Shown here one piece after another: positions 1-11,833 of a DNA stretch of 64,000 bases. Under the pieces are notes generated by a model. That model was given only the letters and a program-made list of their open reading frames with translations. It ran no database searches and was not told the DNA's origin. The DNA is taken from contig CM060895.1 of assembly GCA_030762935.1 (NCBI GenBank), positions 78,262,001 to 78,326,000 of the forward strand, read 5' to 3'. Position 1 is the first letter of the stretch, and each line of letters opens with the position of its first letter. Source of the DNA: Hymenopus coronatus. Taxonomy: Eukaryota; Arthropoda; Insecta; Mantodea; Hymenopodidae. The position numbers were made by a program, and so were the translations under genes.

Positions 1-2372
1 TATCTCATCATCGGAAACACTACTCTCAAACACTTCCCTCTCAACCATTGGAGAACTCGTGAAGCGGTAACTAACTACCTGATGGGATAACTTCCTGCAT
101 AAGACACACGTGATTGTGTTGTATTTCCATCTGCAGTTCCATATAATGTAAACGACATCGGGAGGTTCATTCACAGAATACACTTTCTTCTGCTATGCAT
201 GCTTTACAAGAAACCAAACTAAAAGCAATCAAACAAACAGGACACCGGTAATTCAATTAATAATTATTAATCCTTTGCTCTACCCCAAAAACACAAACAA
301 AAACAATCGATCAATTACTGATCAATCCTTAAATTCAAGTAATTATGTAGTGTTGATGTCAACGAATTGCAAATGACTCTTTAAAAAACTATTTTCAAAC
401 TCTTGTTCATATTAACGTCTTTTATTGTTTTGAAGTTGAGAGGGCGTCCACGAAATAATTGATACCAATACAGATGCAGCCTGTATCTGAAGTTGTTATT
501 GTGCGGAAAACGTTTTGTGAGTTTAACACATCAAATTGTTATGTTAAATGGTTACAAGGAAATCTTCAAATTAGTAAATGGTAGAAAAACTTGATTGATT
601 TTTATGTTTTCTTTTGCACAATTATCATATAGCAAATCGAAACAAAAATGTTCAGGAATTGGTATACCAAATGGAAATAGACCAGCAGGTGTGATATACT
701 GAACCTACTTTGGCGGTTCTAACTAGTTGCATTTCCTAAATTTTCCGTTAGAGGCGTGAATGTTTTTTCTCGGAGTCAGGGATTGATGTCGGGAGAGCGA
801 GTCAGTTGTGTTGTTTTTGAGTAGTACGTGTGTTTGCCGTCCCAGTTTGTCGTGGTTTGGGTAAGTTCTGGCCTTGTGCGAATGAAGTACTAAATAACGT
901 TCGGGTAGGCTTTCTGACCGTTTTTCTTGGAGCTGTTAGCTTGCCAAGTGGGGAGTATTAAAGGATACAGGCATTCAATTCACTGTGATAGTGGGTACAC
1001 AGTTAAGGGGTTTAGGTTTTAAGGGAAGGGTTGTTTAATTTGATGCTTTTAAATCATTGTCAACCATGAGATTTTATTCTTTTATTCAGTCGTTGGCTAC
1101 ACCTTTGAAATATTAAGTTACCTTTTTGTTTAAAACTGTTATTTCATTTCTCGTATGTCACAGCCTGTATGGTTGGTTGCTGATTGTGTACTGTCTAGTA
1201 GGCACAATTTTATTGTTGCAAAGTGCTGGCACAAGTACCATAAATGGTTGCCAGAAATGCAAATGGCAAATGACTTATAATCGTTTAGAAGTGTAATTTT
1301 TTATTTATATAATATTCTTTAAAATGTTTTTAGTTAAATGTGCTCAAATAATTTATATAAATATATTTGATATTATAAAACTCAGTAACCGAATACTCGT
1401 GTTTTGTAGGAAGACACTCCTGTATTATAGGTATAACTAGATTGTGTCGAGAGCTCTCCATGTTAGATTCAGAACTTGGCTTCTCTGGCTGTAAGCTTTC
1501 TTGGCACCTTAAGTTTTTTTTCTTTCGCAAGCTACAGCTTCCGAGTTTAACTACTGTAAAACACACTGCTGTTTACAAATGACCAGGTAGTAGTTGCTCA
1601 AGAATTTGAAAACACGGAGACTATTGGAGCATGTTGGCAGCCTCTTGCAATTCGTTAAGTTTACATTAGTTCCTATAAATTCCGCTGGCTCACTCTCTTT
1701 TGGAATGCAACTTTGAAACAGTAGTGAACTTTGAACAGTAGTTGAAATTGTGGAACTAATGTTTTTTGGCTTTTATTATGTATAAAAATAGGGACTTACC
1801 GTGATATCAGTCTCAATTCCTCTCAGCCAAGCGAGTATTCCCCGTCGCGATCCTTTGTGGGATAAAGAATTGTAGGTTAGATACTATTTTACTGAGGGGT
1901 TGCGGCACTATGTTTTGATAGTTTCCATAAGAATATGATAAAAAGGGTCTGAAAATAATTTAGAGAAAGCGTTTTATGTGGCATAAAGAACAGAAATTAA
2001 GACTTAATTTTGCAAAAACAGAAAGTTTGTTTTAGAAGATGTGAAGAATTGTGATATTTGGGGATAAAATAGATAAATAAGATAACAAGTAAACAACATT
2101 AAGAACAGAATCAATAAAAGTAAAATTATAACGAATGCTGAATAGATCCAATGGAATAGATATATAAGTAAGAAAAATAAATCACAAATATAATATAATA
2201 GTTGTATAGTAACTGTCACATATGGAGTTTAAATATGGAAATTTAACAAAACTTGGAATTAAAACTTATATCGATGGAAATAAAATTTTAAGGTCAGCCA
2301 GATGATCAAGATTAGAAAAAAATAATTTCATAAGAGGATAAATTAGTATTAAAAGCTCACTATGATACTAGG
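1..2372. other. Low-repeat non-coding stretch
   Basis: I see no HR copy, SINE or transposase remnant in these 2.4 kb. No open frame looks like protein: the longest are short, low-complexity and AT-driven. A slightly more GC-rich patch lies at about 720-960 (separate entry). Confidence 0.5.
745..861 (+). other. Possible non-coding exon ending in a splice donor
   Basis: This patch is richer in G, C and CpG than its flanks and ends in TTTGG followed by GTAAGT, a perfect match to the insect 5' splice donor, at about 861. A non-coding first exon would look like this. No TATA box, initiator or open frame supports it, and a six-base donor match occurs by chance, so this is a weak call. Confidence 0.12.
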
Positions 2373-2553
2373 TACGGAAGTATTAGAAAAACGAATGAAG
2401 ACAGATTACCGAGAAGGGCGTTGGAATGTAGTCCACCGGAAAGAAGAGTAAAAGGAAGACCTTGAAACTCATGGATGCGGGAAATAAGAACTGGCATGAG
2501 AGCAAGAGGACTGAAAGATTGGAATGAAAGGATAGAGACAAGAGGAGAAAAAT
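2373..2553 (+). pseudogene. LINE reverse transcriptase C-terminal tail, relic
   Basis: The frame starting at 2373 reads YGSIRKTNEDRLPRRALE, then PPERRVKGRP, an in-frame stop, NSWMREIRTGM and LKDWNERIETR. This is the conserved end of many insect non-LTR retrotransposon ORF2 proteins: the 'YGHI.RM.EDR.P' block, the 'R.RGRP...W' block, then a Trp-rich end. Only about 60 codons remain, with one stop, and no polymerase catalytic motif is present. It stops right where an HR copy begins at 2555, so the 3' side was lost or interrupted by that insertion. The clade (I, Jockey, R1 or similar) cannot be told from this piece. Confidence 0.72.
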
Positions 2554-2554
2554 A

Positions 2555-3410
2555 TCTGATATGTTCCATTTACATGACTTTTTCTACATCGCTGTAAGAA
2601 ATTATTGTTAAAAAGCATATTCTTCGATCTACTTTATAATAATCGAGGTAAACATTAGCAGAAATTGTCTTAATTATTTGCTTCTTTGTAACTAGAAGGT
2701 AAATAAGGGTATACACTACGCCAAAACGACAGTCAAATCTGGTTGCCATGGTTGAAATCCGTGTCTATAAATGGTTAGGAGTTTACAAATTTCCGTGTGA
2801 GAAAAGTGTAAGTGTTTTAAATCTGAAACAAATAATAAGGAATATCTCAAAAATGGCCAAATCTACGAAAAAAAAGTATATGAAATAGTTGTCCTTTAAG
2901 GAAATCTACATGTTTTGTGTAGTAAGTTTTTGACTATCTCTTACGGTTTATCAGTTACGCAAAATTCAGTAAAATTCATCCGGAATAAAGACGTCTTCAG
3001 AGACTATCCCCAAAAAATTGAAGATAAACATTTTATTTTCCATGTAAATATCTTTAATATGCGATATTTTAATCAAAATCGTGAGAGCCATTTTTGAGAA
3101 AATCAAAATTTTCTAAATTTTTCCCATGTAAAAGGTAGTTTGAGGCGAGGGAATGTTTCTGAAAGTCTTCATGTCGCTTCCCTGGAAGATACTAATCTTA
3201 AATACTAAGTTTGGATGATACCTATTTTTCGTTTTTGAGTTATCGTATTCACAGACACACGGACACACACGGACCTTTTTCTAAAAATTTCAATTTGGGA
3301 TGCAGGGGATCCTAAAACGTGTATTTCCGGTGAAACGTCGAATTCTTAGATACAATGCAACACCTTCTCTATACACTATGTAGGTGGATAGTACTTGTAC
3401 AGAAAGTAAA
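2555..3410 (+). mobile_element. HR repeat copy, near full length
   Basis: It begins TCTGATATGTTCCATT and ends with the CTCTATACACTATG hairpin arm and AGAAAGTAAA. The CA tract (3250-3275) sits at the family position. It has been disrupted by substitutions and small indels and has no coding potential. It abuts the LINE tail. Confidence 0.8.
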
Positions 3411-4078
3411 AATGTTTTAGCATTTGTGTGAAAACATTAAAACTCTGTAATATAAATAAACAATTTAACTGAGGAGGAGAATTTCACGCAGGACACTACT
3501 CACCACATATCAACACCGATGTCTAGTCTCACTCTCTCTCTCCCCAAATCTCCCTTTCTGGTTCTCTCTCATTCTATTATAATCTTCGTTAGTGTACATT
3601 TTTATATAACATATATTCTGAGGTAAAACAGAATTAATTTGAGGCCTCAGCAGCCCTAAATGAGCTGTTCTAGTGTTATGTAGGCACTTATGCCAGAAGA
3701 ATTTCGTGTTCAAGGCACGTGCTGCTCCCCGCTTGGAAACACTTACTTCCGTTCCTTGTGTATATTAATAAGACGGAAACTGACTCTCGGTGAATAAAGT
3801 TGTAATCTAGATTACATAAGGCACATGTATGGATGTAAATCACAGTGATACATGCTGGAGTATCACGGCATTGAGCAATTCAAAACAAGTATCTGGACAT
3901 TAAATTTAAAGGACGTAAACCCAGATAGATTTGTCTTAATCTACGAGTAACTCGTAGTAACTAATATGCGTGTTTATAAGTACTATAAACATATGTTTGG
4001 CGTAACTTTTGTGTATAATGTAGCCTAAAGTAAGAGAAGACTGAAGTACTTTTTAGCGATTTAGGATCAAAAAAGCTT
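3411..4078. other. Unclassified sequence between two HR copies
   Basis: About 670 bp without recognisable repeat or gene. A CT-rich run (about 3524-3570) and AT-rich filler are all I can see. Confidence 0.4.
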
Positions 4079-4928
4079 ATCTGTTTTCCATTCATATGAC
4101 ATTCTCTACATCTTTGCAACAAATTATTGTTAAAAAGCTTATGCTTCTATTTAGTTAATGTTAATTGAGAAAAAATTAGAAGAATTAGTCTTATTACTTA
4201 CTTCCTTGTAACTAGAAGCGAAATAAGGGGGTACCATAGGTTAAAGTGATAGTCAAAAGCTGATCGTAATGTTACTGAAGCTCCTTTGTTTGTATGAGAA
4301 ATGTTTAAGTTTTTTAAAGCTGAATTAAAAAACAAGGAATATCTCAAAAACGATCAACTTCACGAAAAAAATGTACATAAAATAAATTGTGTGTTTTAGC
4401 GTTCTCTACATTTTTGTATGGTAAGTTTTTGTCCATCTCTTACGGTTTAGCAGTTATGTAAAATTAAAATTCATCCAGAATAAAGTAGTCTTCAAATACT
4501 ATTTCCATAAAATTCAATATATTCATTTTATTTTTCATGTAAGTATCTTTAATATACGATATTTTAATAAAAATCGTTAGATCCGTTTTTGAGAAATTCA
4601 AACTTTTTGAAAAAGGTTCCATATAGGGAGTAGTTTGGGGTGGGGGGATTTTTCTTAAAATCTTCGTGTCGAATCCCTGGACGATACTAAACTTAAATAG
4701 CCAGTTTGGTATTTTACCGACTTTTCGTTTTTGGGTTATTGTGTTCACAGACACACGGTCACACACAGACACACAGACACACACGTTTCTTTTTTTGAAA
4801 ATGCTTTTCCTTTTATACAGGGAACCCTAAAACATTTATTTCCGATGAAATGTCGGTATCGAATTTTTGGGTGGAGTGCAATACCTTCTCTATACACTAT
4901 GTACTTAGTACATGTAGAGAAAGTAAAA
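4079..4928 (+). mobile_element. HR repeat copy, full length
   Basis: It starts at the ATCTGTTTTCCATTCA end and finishes with the hairpin (about 4886-4922) and GAGAAAGTAAAA. The CA tract is at 4745-4785. The 106-residue minus-strand open frame across it (4464-4784) is an artefact; similar artefactual frames recur in other HR copies. Confidence 0.85.
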
Positions 4929-5040
4929 AGACGCTACTAAAGATTTCCTCCACATCCACATCGCTGGTGATGGATTGCACACAATTCTGGTGACTACTTC
5001 GAAGACAGTGAAATTCTTTTTTATCAGTTGTAAATAAATA

Positions 5041-6227
5041 CGGGGGGCACGATTTATATTTTGAGCCTTATAATAAAAATCTAATTTGTCGTTTAAAATC
5101 GCTATATTGTTTCTCGAAATATTCTCCTTCATGACCAAAACGCTTCTGGATGTGTTAGAACTATTTGTCATAGCATTTTTTCCAAACTGATGGAGACATC
5201 TCCAAAACATGGTTTTTGAACTCATCATCAGCTTTTTCTGCCGACGAAAATTATTGTCTACACATTTTACTCTTGATGTTTGGGAAGTCATTGTGCCAAA
5301 TCAGGACTGTACGGCGGCTGAGTCATGAATTTGATTTGTGAATGCTCAAATTGTCGATTGTTAGATGAGATGTGTGAGCGCTTGCGTTGTTCTGAAGAAC
5401 GATCCGACGGCAATTGTTTGTGTTCCTTATTTCACCGAAAAATTCTGGCAAACAAATGTTTGTGTTCCATTCAGAATTTACCGTTTTACATTCACCTAAA
5501 GGCACCATTGGCAGCTGATCTGTTTTTCTGAAGAGCGGGCGGCCATTTGTTCCTAAGTGTTCCTAAGTAAATATAGATTTACGTTCCGGTTCATATGCAT
5601 TGATCCATGATGTTTCATTTGTTAGATCTTGTATACGTCTTTTGACACCCCACCATAGTATTCTTCAGTATTTTTGTGCACCAATCTACACAAGCATCCT
5701 TTTGAGATTGTGACAAATTATGTGGTATCCAACTAGAACAAACCTTTTCAGCGCTAAATAATCATGCAATATTTTATAATACCTAGGCTTGCCAATATCA
5801 GTATGTGGCATGACGATATTCATTACCAGTTTTTACACACCATCAAAGTTTTCTGGCACAACACAACCTTCAAGAATTTCGTCAGTGAGCGAACGGCGGC
5901 CACGATTAAACTCGTTATACCATCGTTTCATAGTGACAAAGGATAGAGCTTCATTGCAAAATTTAGTCAAAAGTTGAGCAATGCAGTCTTATCTTGATAT
6001 TCCACATTCAAAATCATAGTAAATCATTGCATGAACATTTTCACGAGATAATTCCTTCTTTTCGCTGAGACATAATTTTAATGTCGCTGTAAACAACATA
6101 AATAACTCTATACTGACATATCTGAAGTAGCTTAAGGTCAATAATATCAAATTTTCCAGTAGAAACACCAGATGGCACCTACAACAATCAGTGTTACCAA
6201 GGCTCAAAATATAAATAGTGGTCCTCG
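5041..6227 (-). mobile_element. Complete mariner element with TIRs and TA duplication, defective
   Basis: Both ends are recognisable. The left end begins CGGGGGGCAC and the right end, read inward, CGAGGACCAC. Both then share ATTTATATTTTGAGCCTT perfectly, giving inverted repeats of about 30 bp with mismatches only in the outer ten bases and one position after them. Each end is bordered by TA (5039-5040 and 6228-6229), the duplicated mariner target. The length of 1187 bp is normal for mariner. The enclosed transposase, on the minus strand, is a pseudogene (separate entry). It lies about 110 bp downstream of an HR copy. Confidence 0.85.
5068..6073 (-). pseudogene. Mariner transposase pseudogene
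   Basis: Mariner transposases are DDD enzymes that cut and paste TIR-bounded DNA at TA. The relic begins at an ATG at 6073-6071 (MSQRKE, then after a one-base shift ELSRENVHAMIYYDF) and ends at the stop at 5070-5068 after EYFEKQ. That is about 335 codons, the normal size. Recognisable blocks are the N-terminal helix-turn-helix region (MKRWYNEFNRG), WIPHNLSQSQKDACVDWC (about 5730-5677), the D1 block TNETSWINAYEPE, the D2 block NNASAHTS, PPYSPDLA, and a C-terminal block ending in EYFEKQ. The acidic D1 residue reads Glu (5616-5614) and D2 reads Asn (5391-5389); D3 (5289-5287, NDF) remains Asp. Several frameshifts and stops also break the frame. It cannot encode an active enzyme. Confidence 0.85.
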
Positions 6228-6229
6228 TA

Positions 6230-6571
6230 GTTGCAACTATTAAAGTTCCAACTCTTGTATGTCCATTTCCTCTTCCCCCAAATCAGTAACCGCTACTTCA
6301 ATGTTGTCGAAAATGAATTACAAGAATATAATACATAATACAGTTGGTGGGCTATAATACATAATGCGGATATATATATATTTATATACAGATACTGCCC
6401 TGAGGTATTCCTCGTTACGAGCAGCGACAAGTGTCAGATTTTTATTTCTAGCGTATCCAAGGTTACCATTGACAAAATGCTATCGCTAACGAGATAGACT
6501 GCGGTGCGGATCAGAGTAGTAATGGTAGCCTTAAACATAGCTAACATTCAATAGCTTCATAATTTAACTGC
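6230..6571. other. Unclassified AT-rich spacer
   Basis: It contains a short TA run near 6369-6390 and nothing else that I recognise. Confidence 0.4.
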
Positions 6572-7725
6572 ATTACTTTCACTAGGCATATGTACACACA
6601 ACATACATAGTAGCCAGAAAAGGTAATGTATTCCATATGCTATTCCACCCAAAAATACGATGTCGAGATTTCTCAGGAAATATAATGTTTTAAGGTCCCC
6701 TAAGTCCGAAAATAACATTTTTAGAAAAAGGTCTATGTATATGTGTCTATGGACAGCATAGCTCAATGGCCGCGAGTGGCCGAGTGATTAGACCACTCGC
6801 CTCCCACCTAGACGCCAGGGTTCGATCCCAAGTGCCACATGTATGTTTTGGTGCACAAACCGCCGCGGGGATGGGTTTTCTCCGGATTCTTAGGTTTCTC
6901 CCACCATTGCATTCCACCGGTGCTCCATCTTCATTTCATGTAGCACCAGTGTCGTCGACTGTGGTGCTACAAGTATTAAAAACGGAAGTTACACACTATG
7001 AAAAAAGAAAAGCATAGCTCAATAACTAAAAAACAGATAATTACCAAGCTTGGTATTAATATTTTATCTTTTAAGGTTCTTTCGCGAAGATATTTGAGAA
7101 AATTACCCCACTACAAACTACCCTTTATATGAAGAAATTGTTGAAAATGTTGTTTTTAAAATTACCTCTAATGATTTTTTGTAAATTAACGGACATAAAA
7201 GATTAAAATCTGGCTAAAAAAGGCAGTCCACATAAAGCAAAACTTGATACTATAAAACAAGCAGAAGTTAAAGGTATAAAAATTGATAAATATCGCAAAT
7301 AAAATGTGTATTTTGAATTTTATGAAATAGCCTCTGAAGACCTCTTTAGCTCTGGATGAGTTTTGCAGAGTTTTTCATAACGGTTAAACTGTAAACACAA
7401 AAAATGCAGAGTTCGATAAAACACATACTTTATGTTACATATGTTATTGGTTTCATTTTTAAGACACCTATCGTTTCTCGGACGGTACCCTGCAAAGCGA
7501 ACGAAACCTAAATTGTTCCATATAGTGACTATCTTTTAAAATATTTGACTATCGATTTGGTGTAGTGTTTTATTTCTCTTCCACTTACAAGGAAGCAAGT
7601 AATAAGTCCAATTCTGATAGTGTTTATCTTGAATAGCATGAAGTAGATAAAATAATAATTTTTTGTAAGAATAGTTTTTATGTGAAAAGTTTATAGGGAA
7701 AGTTATGCGAAGGAAACACATCAGA
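6572..7725 (-). mobile_element. HR repeat copy split by a SINE
   Basis: The hairpin end (6573-6620) comes first and the copy closes with GGAAACACATCAGA at 7725. A SINE occupies 6768-7010. The HR sequence on either side, GACAGCATAGCTCAA then TAACTAAAAAACAG, joins to the family consensus once the SINE and one copy of its target duplication are removed. Confidence 0.85.
6768..7010 (+). mobile_element. SINE S1 (tRNA Leu/Ser-like head) with 13-bp target duplication
   Basis: The head reads GGCCGAGTGATTAGACC (Pol III A box) followed by a B box GGTTCGATCCC, the pattern of a type II tRNA (Leu or Ser). A body of about 170 bp follows, with TTTCTCCGGATTC, CACCGGTGCTCCATC and a tail near CACACTATGAAAAAAG. 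The flanks carry AGCATAGCTCAAT at 6755-6767 and at 7011-7023, a perfect 13-bp target-site duplication. This proves retrotransposition into an existing HR copy. Confidence 0.9.
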
Positions 7726-8544
7726 TTACTTTTATGTGAATTTAACAAACAATTTATTTTTCTAAATAAAATATAGATGTATTAGGTGATTTTAATTTTG
7801 TTTTGTCTAGCCATGGCTGGATTTGAAGAATCACATAATTTCAGAACATATTTATTTTGTTTCTACGTTTTATAAATTAGGACGGGGTGATTAAAGGGTT
7901 TTACATAAAACGAAGTTAATTTTCAAAAGTGTTCAACTAAGCCTTCATATGGCGTAGTCTACTAGTTTTACAAATACATTTTTACTGAAACTTCCCACTT
8001 AATATTTAAAATACCTTAGTGAAAAGGTATTTCCAAATGACAGACTGATTCCTCTCTCTTTCCTCTTCTACTTTTTATGTATAAAGTCATTACAAATAGA
8101 AATTTACATTGAGAAGACCAAGCAGTAAATTTATGGAAACTTCTGAAACAGAACCTTTCTGTAGTAATAAACACTATATTTTAAGAAAAATATATATTAT
8201 AAATGTTGCAAATATTAAAATGAACAAATTCTAGACAAGATAATAAGCAGTTTTGACATCTAAAACCGGTCTCTAATTTAAAGAAAAACAATTTTTTCTG
8301 TTATACTATTTTCGGACTTTGTCCACACTAAAATTCTTTGTGTTGCAAATTAGTTCTAAGTTTTCATCAAGTAGTCTTAAGAAGCTGATAATAAATTTAA
8401 ATTTTATAGGAAATTTTCCGAAAAGTAAATCTGACTAATATATGACTTTATTAAAATCGTATTAATTAACAAACAAAAAAGTAGGTGAGTTCTTTTGCAT
8501 TTTTCTAAAGTAACTCAGCTTTATTTTTTCTATCACATAAATTT
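7726..8544. other. Unclassified AT-rich sequence
   Basis: No HR similarity, SINE head or protein-like frame is visible. Confidence 0.4.
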
Positions 8545-9212
8545 ACATAATATGTAGAGAACATATTGCATTCCAACCACAAATTCAACACCTATATTTC
8601 ACTGCAAATACATATTTTGAGGATATATGCATCTAAAAGATGCATTTTTAGAAAACGTTCCTCGTGTGAGTGAGTCTGTGTGTGCGTGTGTGTGTGTGTA
8701 TATGTGTGAACTTTTACAAGATCACGCCACGAAGATTTTCAGCAAAATACACCCAACCCAAATTACTCTTTACATAGAAGATTTCTTTGTCAAGAATGAC
8801 TCTAACGATTTTGATTAAAGTGTCATATGTTAAAGATATTTATATGGGAAATAAAATGTATATATTGGATTTTCTGGGAATTTGCCGCTGAAGCCCTTTT
8901 TATTCTGGTAGTATTTTAATTAACTGGTAAACCACAGGAGATACACATCTTAAAAAAAAAAAAAAAAAAAAAGTGGGTTTGGTTAATACATCTGGTCATC
9001 TAAAGGAATTCCAATTTTATCACATAAGGACCAGCTTTTAAAAATTTGACTAACTCTTTAGCCTTGTACCTAAAAGGTAATTCGTAATAAGGCTATTTTT
9101 GTTAACGTTTATCTTGATTAACATGCAATTGATAGAAGAATAATCTTTTGCAAGGATCATGTTGTAGATTAGGTAGGTAAAATCATATGAATGGAACGCA
9201 TCAAATTTTTGT
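8545..9212 (-). mobile_element. HR repeat copy, shortened
   Basis: The hairpin end is worn (ATGTAGAGAACATATTGCATTCC). The GT tract is at 8673-8706 and the other end reads CATATGAATGGAACGCATCA. An A-run of 22 at 8950-8971 has replaced part of the interior. It is shorter than the consensus through internal deletion. Confidence 0.75.
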
Positions 9213-10520
9213 TTTCAAATTAGCTCGAGTATTCGTAGTATCGGTTTGGAACGCATTGGTTTCTACATTTTTAAATTTTTACTCTATAAAATATCCTGTA
9301 GGTCATAAAAAGCAAAAGTAGTTTTAGTTTTTAGAACATCACAAATATATGGCAATGAGATCAAAGTAAGTGCTTAAGAAATAGTGTAGAAGTTCATAGG
9401 TTATCTTTTAATACAATTTTGAGCCGCTTTTACATACACCTGTGATCCTCGCTGCAGATATTTTCCTTTAATGGTGCAGAGGCAAACACTTTCGCACAAT
9501 AATAGCTGCTGACTCATATGGTCATAAAGATAAAGAATTCCCCAGACCCAAATATACTTTTTTTAACTACGTATACAGACACACAAACACACTCATACAC
9601 TTACACACACTACCACACCTTCCTCCTTATAATCTGCAAGCTGACTCTTTGAGAACACGCTCGTCTTTTAGATGTTAGCTAGGTTTATTATCTCTTTTTC
9701 TTTGCACACCTCCCGGAGTTTAGAGTAAGAAAAGAGAACGTTTGGTTAAACCCTGAAACCAAGTACATAAAGGTATGCTTTGTCGTGTGATTATTCCAAT
9801 GGAAAGCAACTTTTTGTCCTTGATATGTCACTAAATACAGAAAATTATGAGGTTGAAATATATATAATTAATTGGCTATCCAAAATGTTGATAGATAATT
9901 TTATTATAGTAACTGAAATGTGAAATTTTGTAGCTTCCTTTGCAAAGCTACCTAGTTTTCACATAATGCAGAAACGTCTAACTTGTGGAATAAAATAGGA
10001 TTTCGCACTCCAAGGCCACCAATTTAACGTCATTGTAAAAACCACGGTGTCCACAAATGTCTAGAAAAAGATTTCCTTCTTCTTCACGTTTTAGGACTGT
10101 GTTTCTCCATCTCTTTCTGGATCTCCCTGGTGATCTTCCACTCACTGGAAAAGCATCTCATTATAGTACTATCGTATCTGATGCTACGCGAAATACATGT
10201 TGGTTCTATTCGAAACTTGTTTTATTGCCTACTTTATTTTTTGGATATTCAGCTGGCTTATTTCTTTATTGTTTATTTTATCTTTCCCTTATTTGATACA
10301 ATTTGCCTCAAAATATTAACTTCATTTGTTTCTAAGATTTGTTTAATTAGTGTAATCGCAGGTTTCAGCGACTTAGGTCATTTTCACGGCTTTATATATA
10401 TTCTTGTTTTCGTAATTTTATCTAAATATTTTTTTTTCATATAATCTCATTCATACATCCAGCCACTCTTGCTGTTTTGTTAGCCAATGTGCAACTTCAT
10501 TCTGCTGTGTTCCCCAGCTG
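9213..10520. other. Unclassified AT-rich sequence
   Basis: It contains a short CA-rich patch (9578-9616). The overlapping open frames at 10057-10444 are hydrophobic and T-driven, and match nothing I know. Confidence 0.4.
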
Positions 10521-10529
10521 TTTATTTAT

Positions 10530-10980
10530 CTAGGTGTGGCATGGACTGATGAGGGGTGGAGATTCCACACTCAGCACTATGACATTATTGTATGTCAGAC
10601 CAAGCGCGAGATGAAGGGAGATATCAGGTGTGCTGAGCAAGTGTTAGGTTGAGGTGGGCCGCATACGATACTATTAGTTCTTCATCAGGCTACTAGGTTT
10701 TGTCAGGCATTGCCCCGCCCGCCCCCCAACGCGCGAAACAGTCAACCTTCTTGCCAGCGGAGACAACAGCAATTACAAAGCGAAATTTCATCACCTCGGC
10801 CACAGCATAACTGCCAACAAAATGAGACAAAATGAAGTGGATGAAAGAAATCTCTCCAGCCTTCGCCTGGTGACATGAGAAAACTCCCGAAAAAACTCAG
10901 GGTCTGGAAGGTCGGCCAAGGGAACTGAAGCGAGTCTCAGCCAGTACCGTGGAGTCATCTCGCTCGATTTCCACACCTAA
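10530..10980. other. GC-richer unclassified island
   Basis: About 450 bp with CpG-containing stretches (for example CCCGCCCGCCCCCCAACG near 10714-10731) that stand out from the AT-rich surroundings. The minus-strand frame 10791-10976 has no recognisable motif. I see no tRNA-like head. It may be a SINE body or an old transposon, but nothing settles it. Confidence 0.3.
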
Positions 10981-11270
10981 GTATTTAATTACCAAACATG
11001 GAGTCTTCATTTAATCGGACCGTCTGCATTTATTTCTGGGACCTTAGCTTAACAATATTCATCTCGTTAGCTTAATAAGTCCTTAGTTAATATTAAAGCA
11101 CTTTTGACTGATTTCTAATGTTTATTTATATGTTTATTTAACTCACCTGTTAACAAACCTCATTACAACACAAATAACGCAAACAATGCAATGCTCTGGC
11201 AGATATTTAGAAGGTTTTGTCATCCGGTATCTTCAGTGAATGCATTTACAAAATAAAACTGACGATGTTT

Positions 11271-11633
11271 TCAAATTACTTTTTCTATCTGTTCAGCAAA
11301 CAAATTATTTTTACAAGAGATTATTATTTTATCTACATCACAGTAATCAATTACCACAAACACTTTTATTTCTTTGTTCCCTATAAGTAGGACAGAAATA
11401 AGAGGATAGCGTAGACTAATGCGACAGTAAGATTTTTTAAAAGCTATCATTATGAAATTCGTTTCTCTTTCCATGTGCGGGAGTTAAACAAAACAAATAT
11501 GAAACGAACGTGAGCTTTAAAATTGAAAAAAATCTGATGTTTTCCATTCACATGGCTTTCTCGAGCTGTTCCAAATACAAACTATTCTTACAAAAGGTTA
11601 TTCTGTAGTCTATATGATGCTAATTGAGATAAG
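11271..11633 (+). mobile_element. HR repeat fragments (two pieces of the same end)
   Basis: Two partial plus-orientation pieces occur in series. The first (about 11271-11490) covers the part after the terminus (TTTTTCTATCTGTTCAGC, then the Tyr-codon-like CCCTATAAGTAGGA block). The second (11531-11633) restarts with TCTGATGTTTTCCATTC. Neither reaches the hairpin end. Confidence 0.6.
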
Positions 11634-11833
11634 CTATTTATTCCGCTTGTATTGCACTACTTCGCGAAACAGAGCGTACAAAGAGTAATTATTGAAACAT
11701 ATAAGAGCCAACTCGCTTATTAAACAGGATGCGAAGGTGTCCGTAAACTGGGAAATATTTACATTTTAAAGGACAATAATTTAAGAACCTAATATTTATG
11801 ATAAATGAGGGAAAGCTAATGGTATAGATGACC
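11634..11833 (+). repeat. Direct duplication, copy A (200 bp)
   Basis: It aligns without any indel to 12245-12444, at a constant offset of 611 bases, with scattered substitutions. Shared landmarks are TATTCCGCTTGTATTGCA at the start and GGTAT[A/G]GATGACC at the end. The frame open in copy B is broken here. Confidence 0.85.

Noticed and set aside
10057..10444. Two overlapping hydrophobic open frames
   Set aside because: Phe/Leu-rich products of T-rich DNA with no family resemblance.
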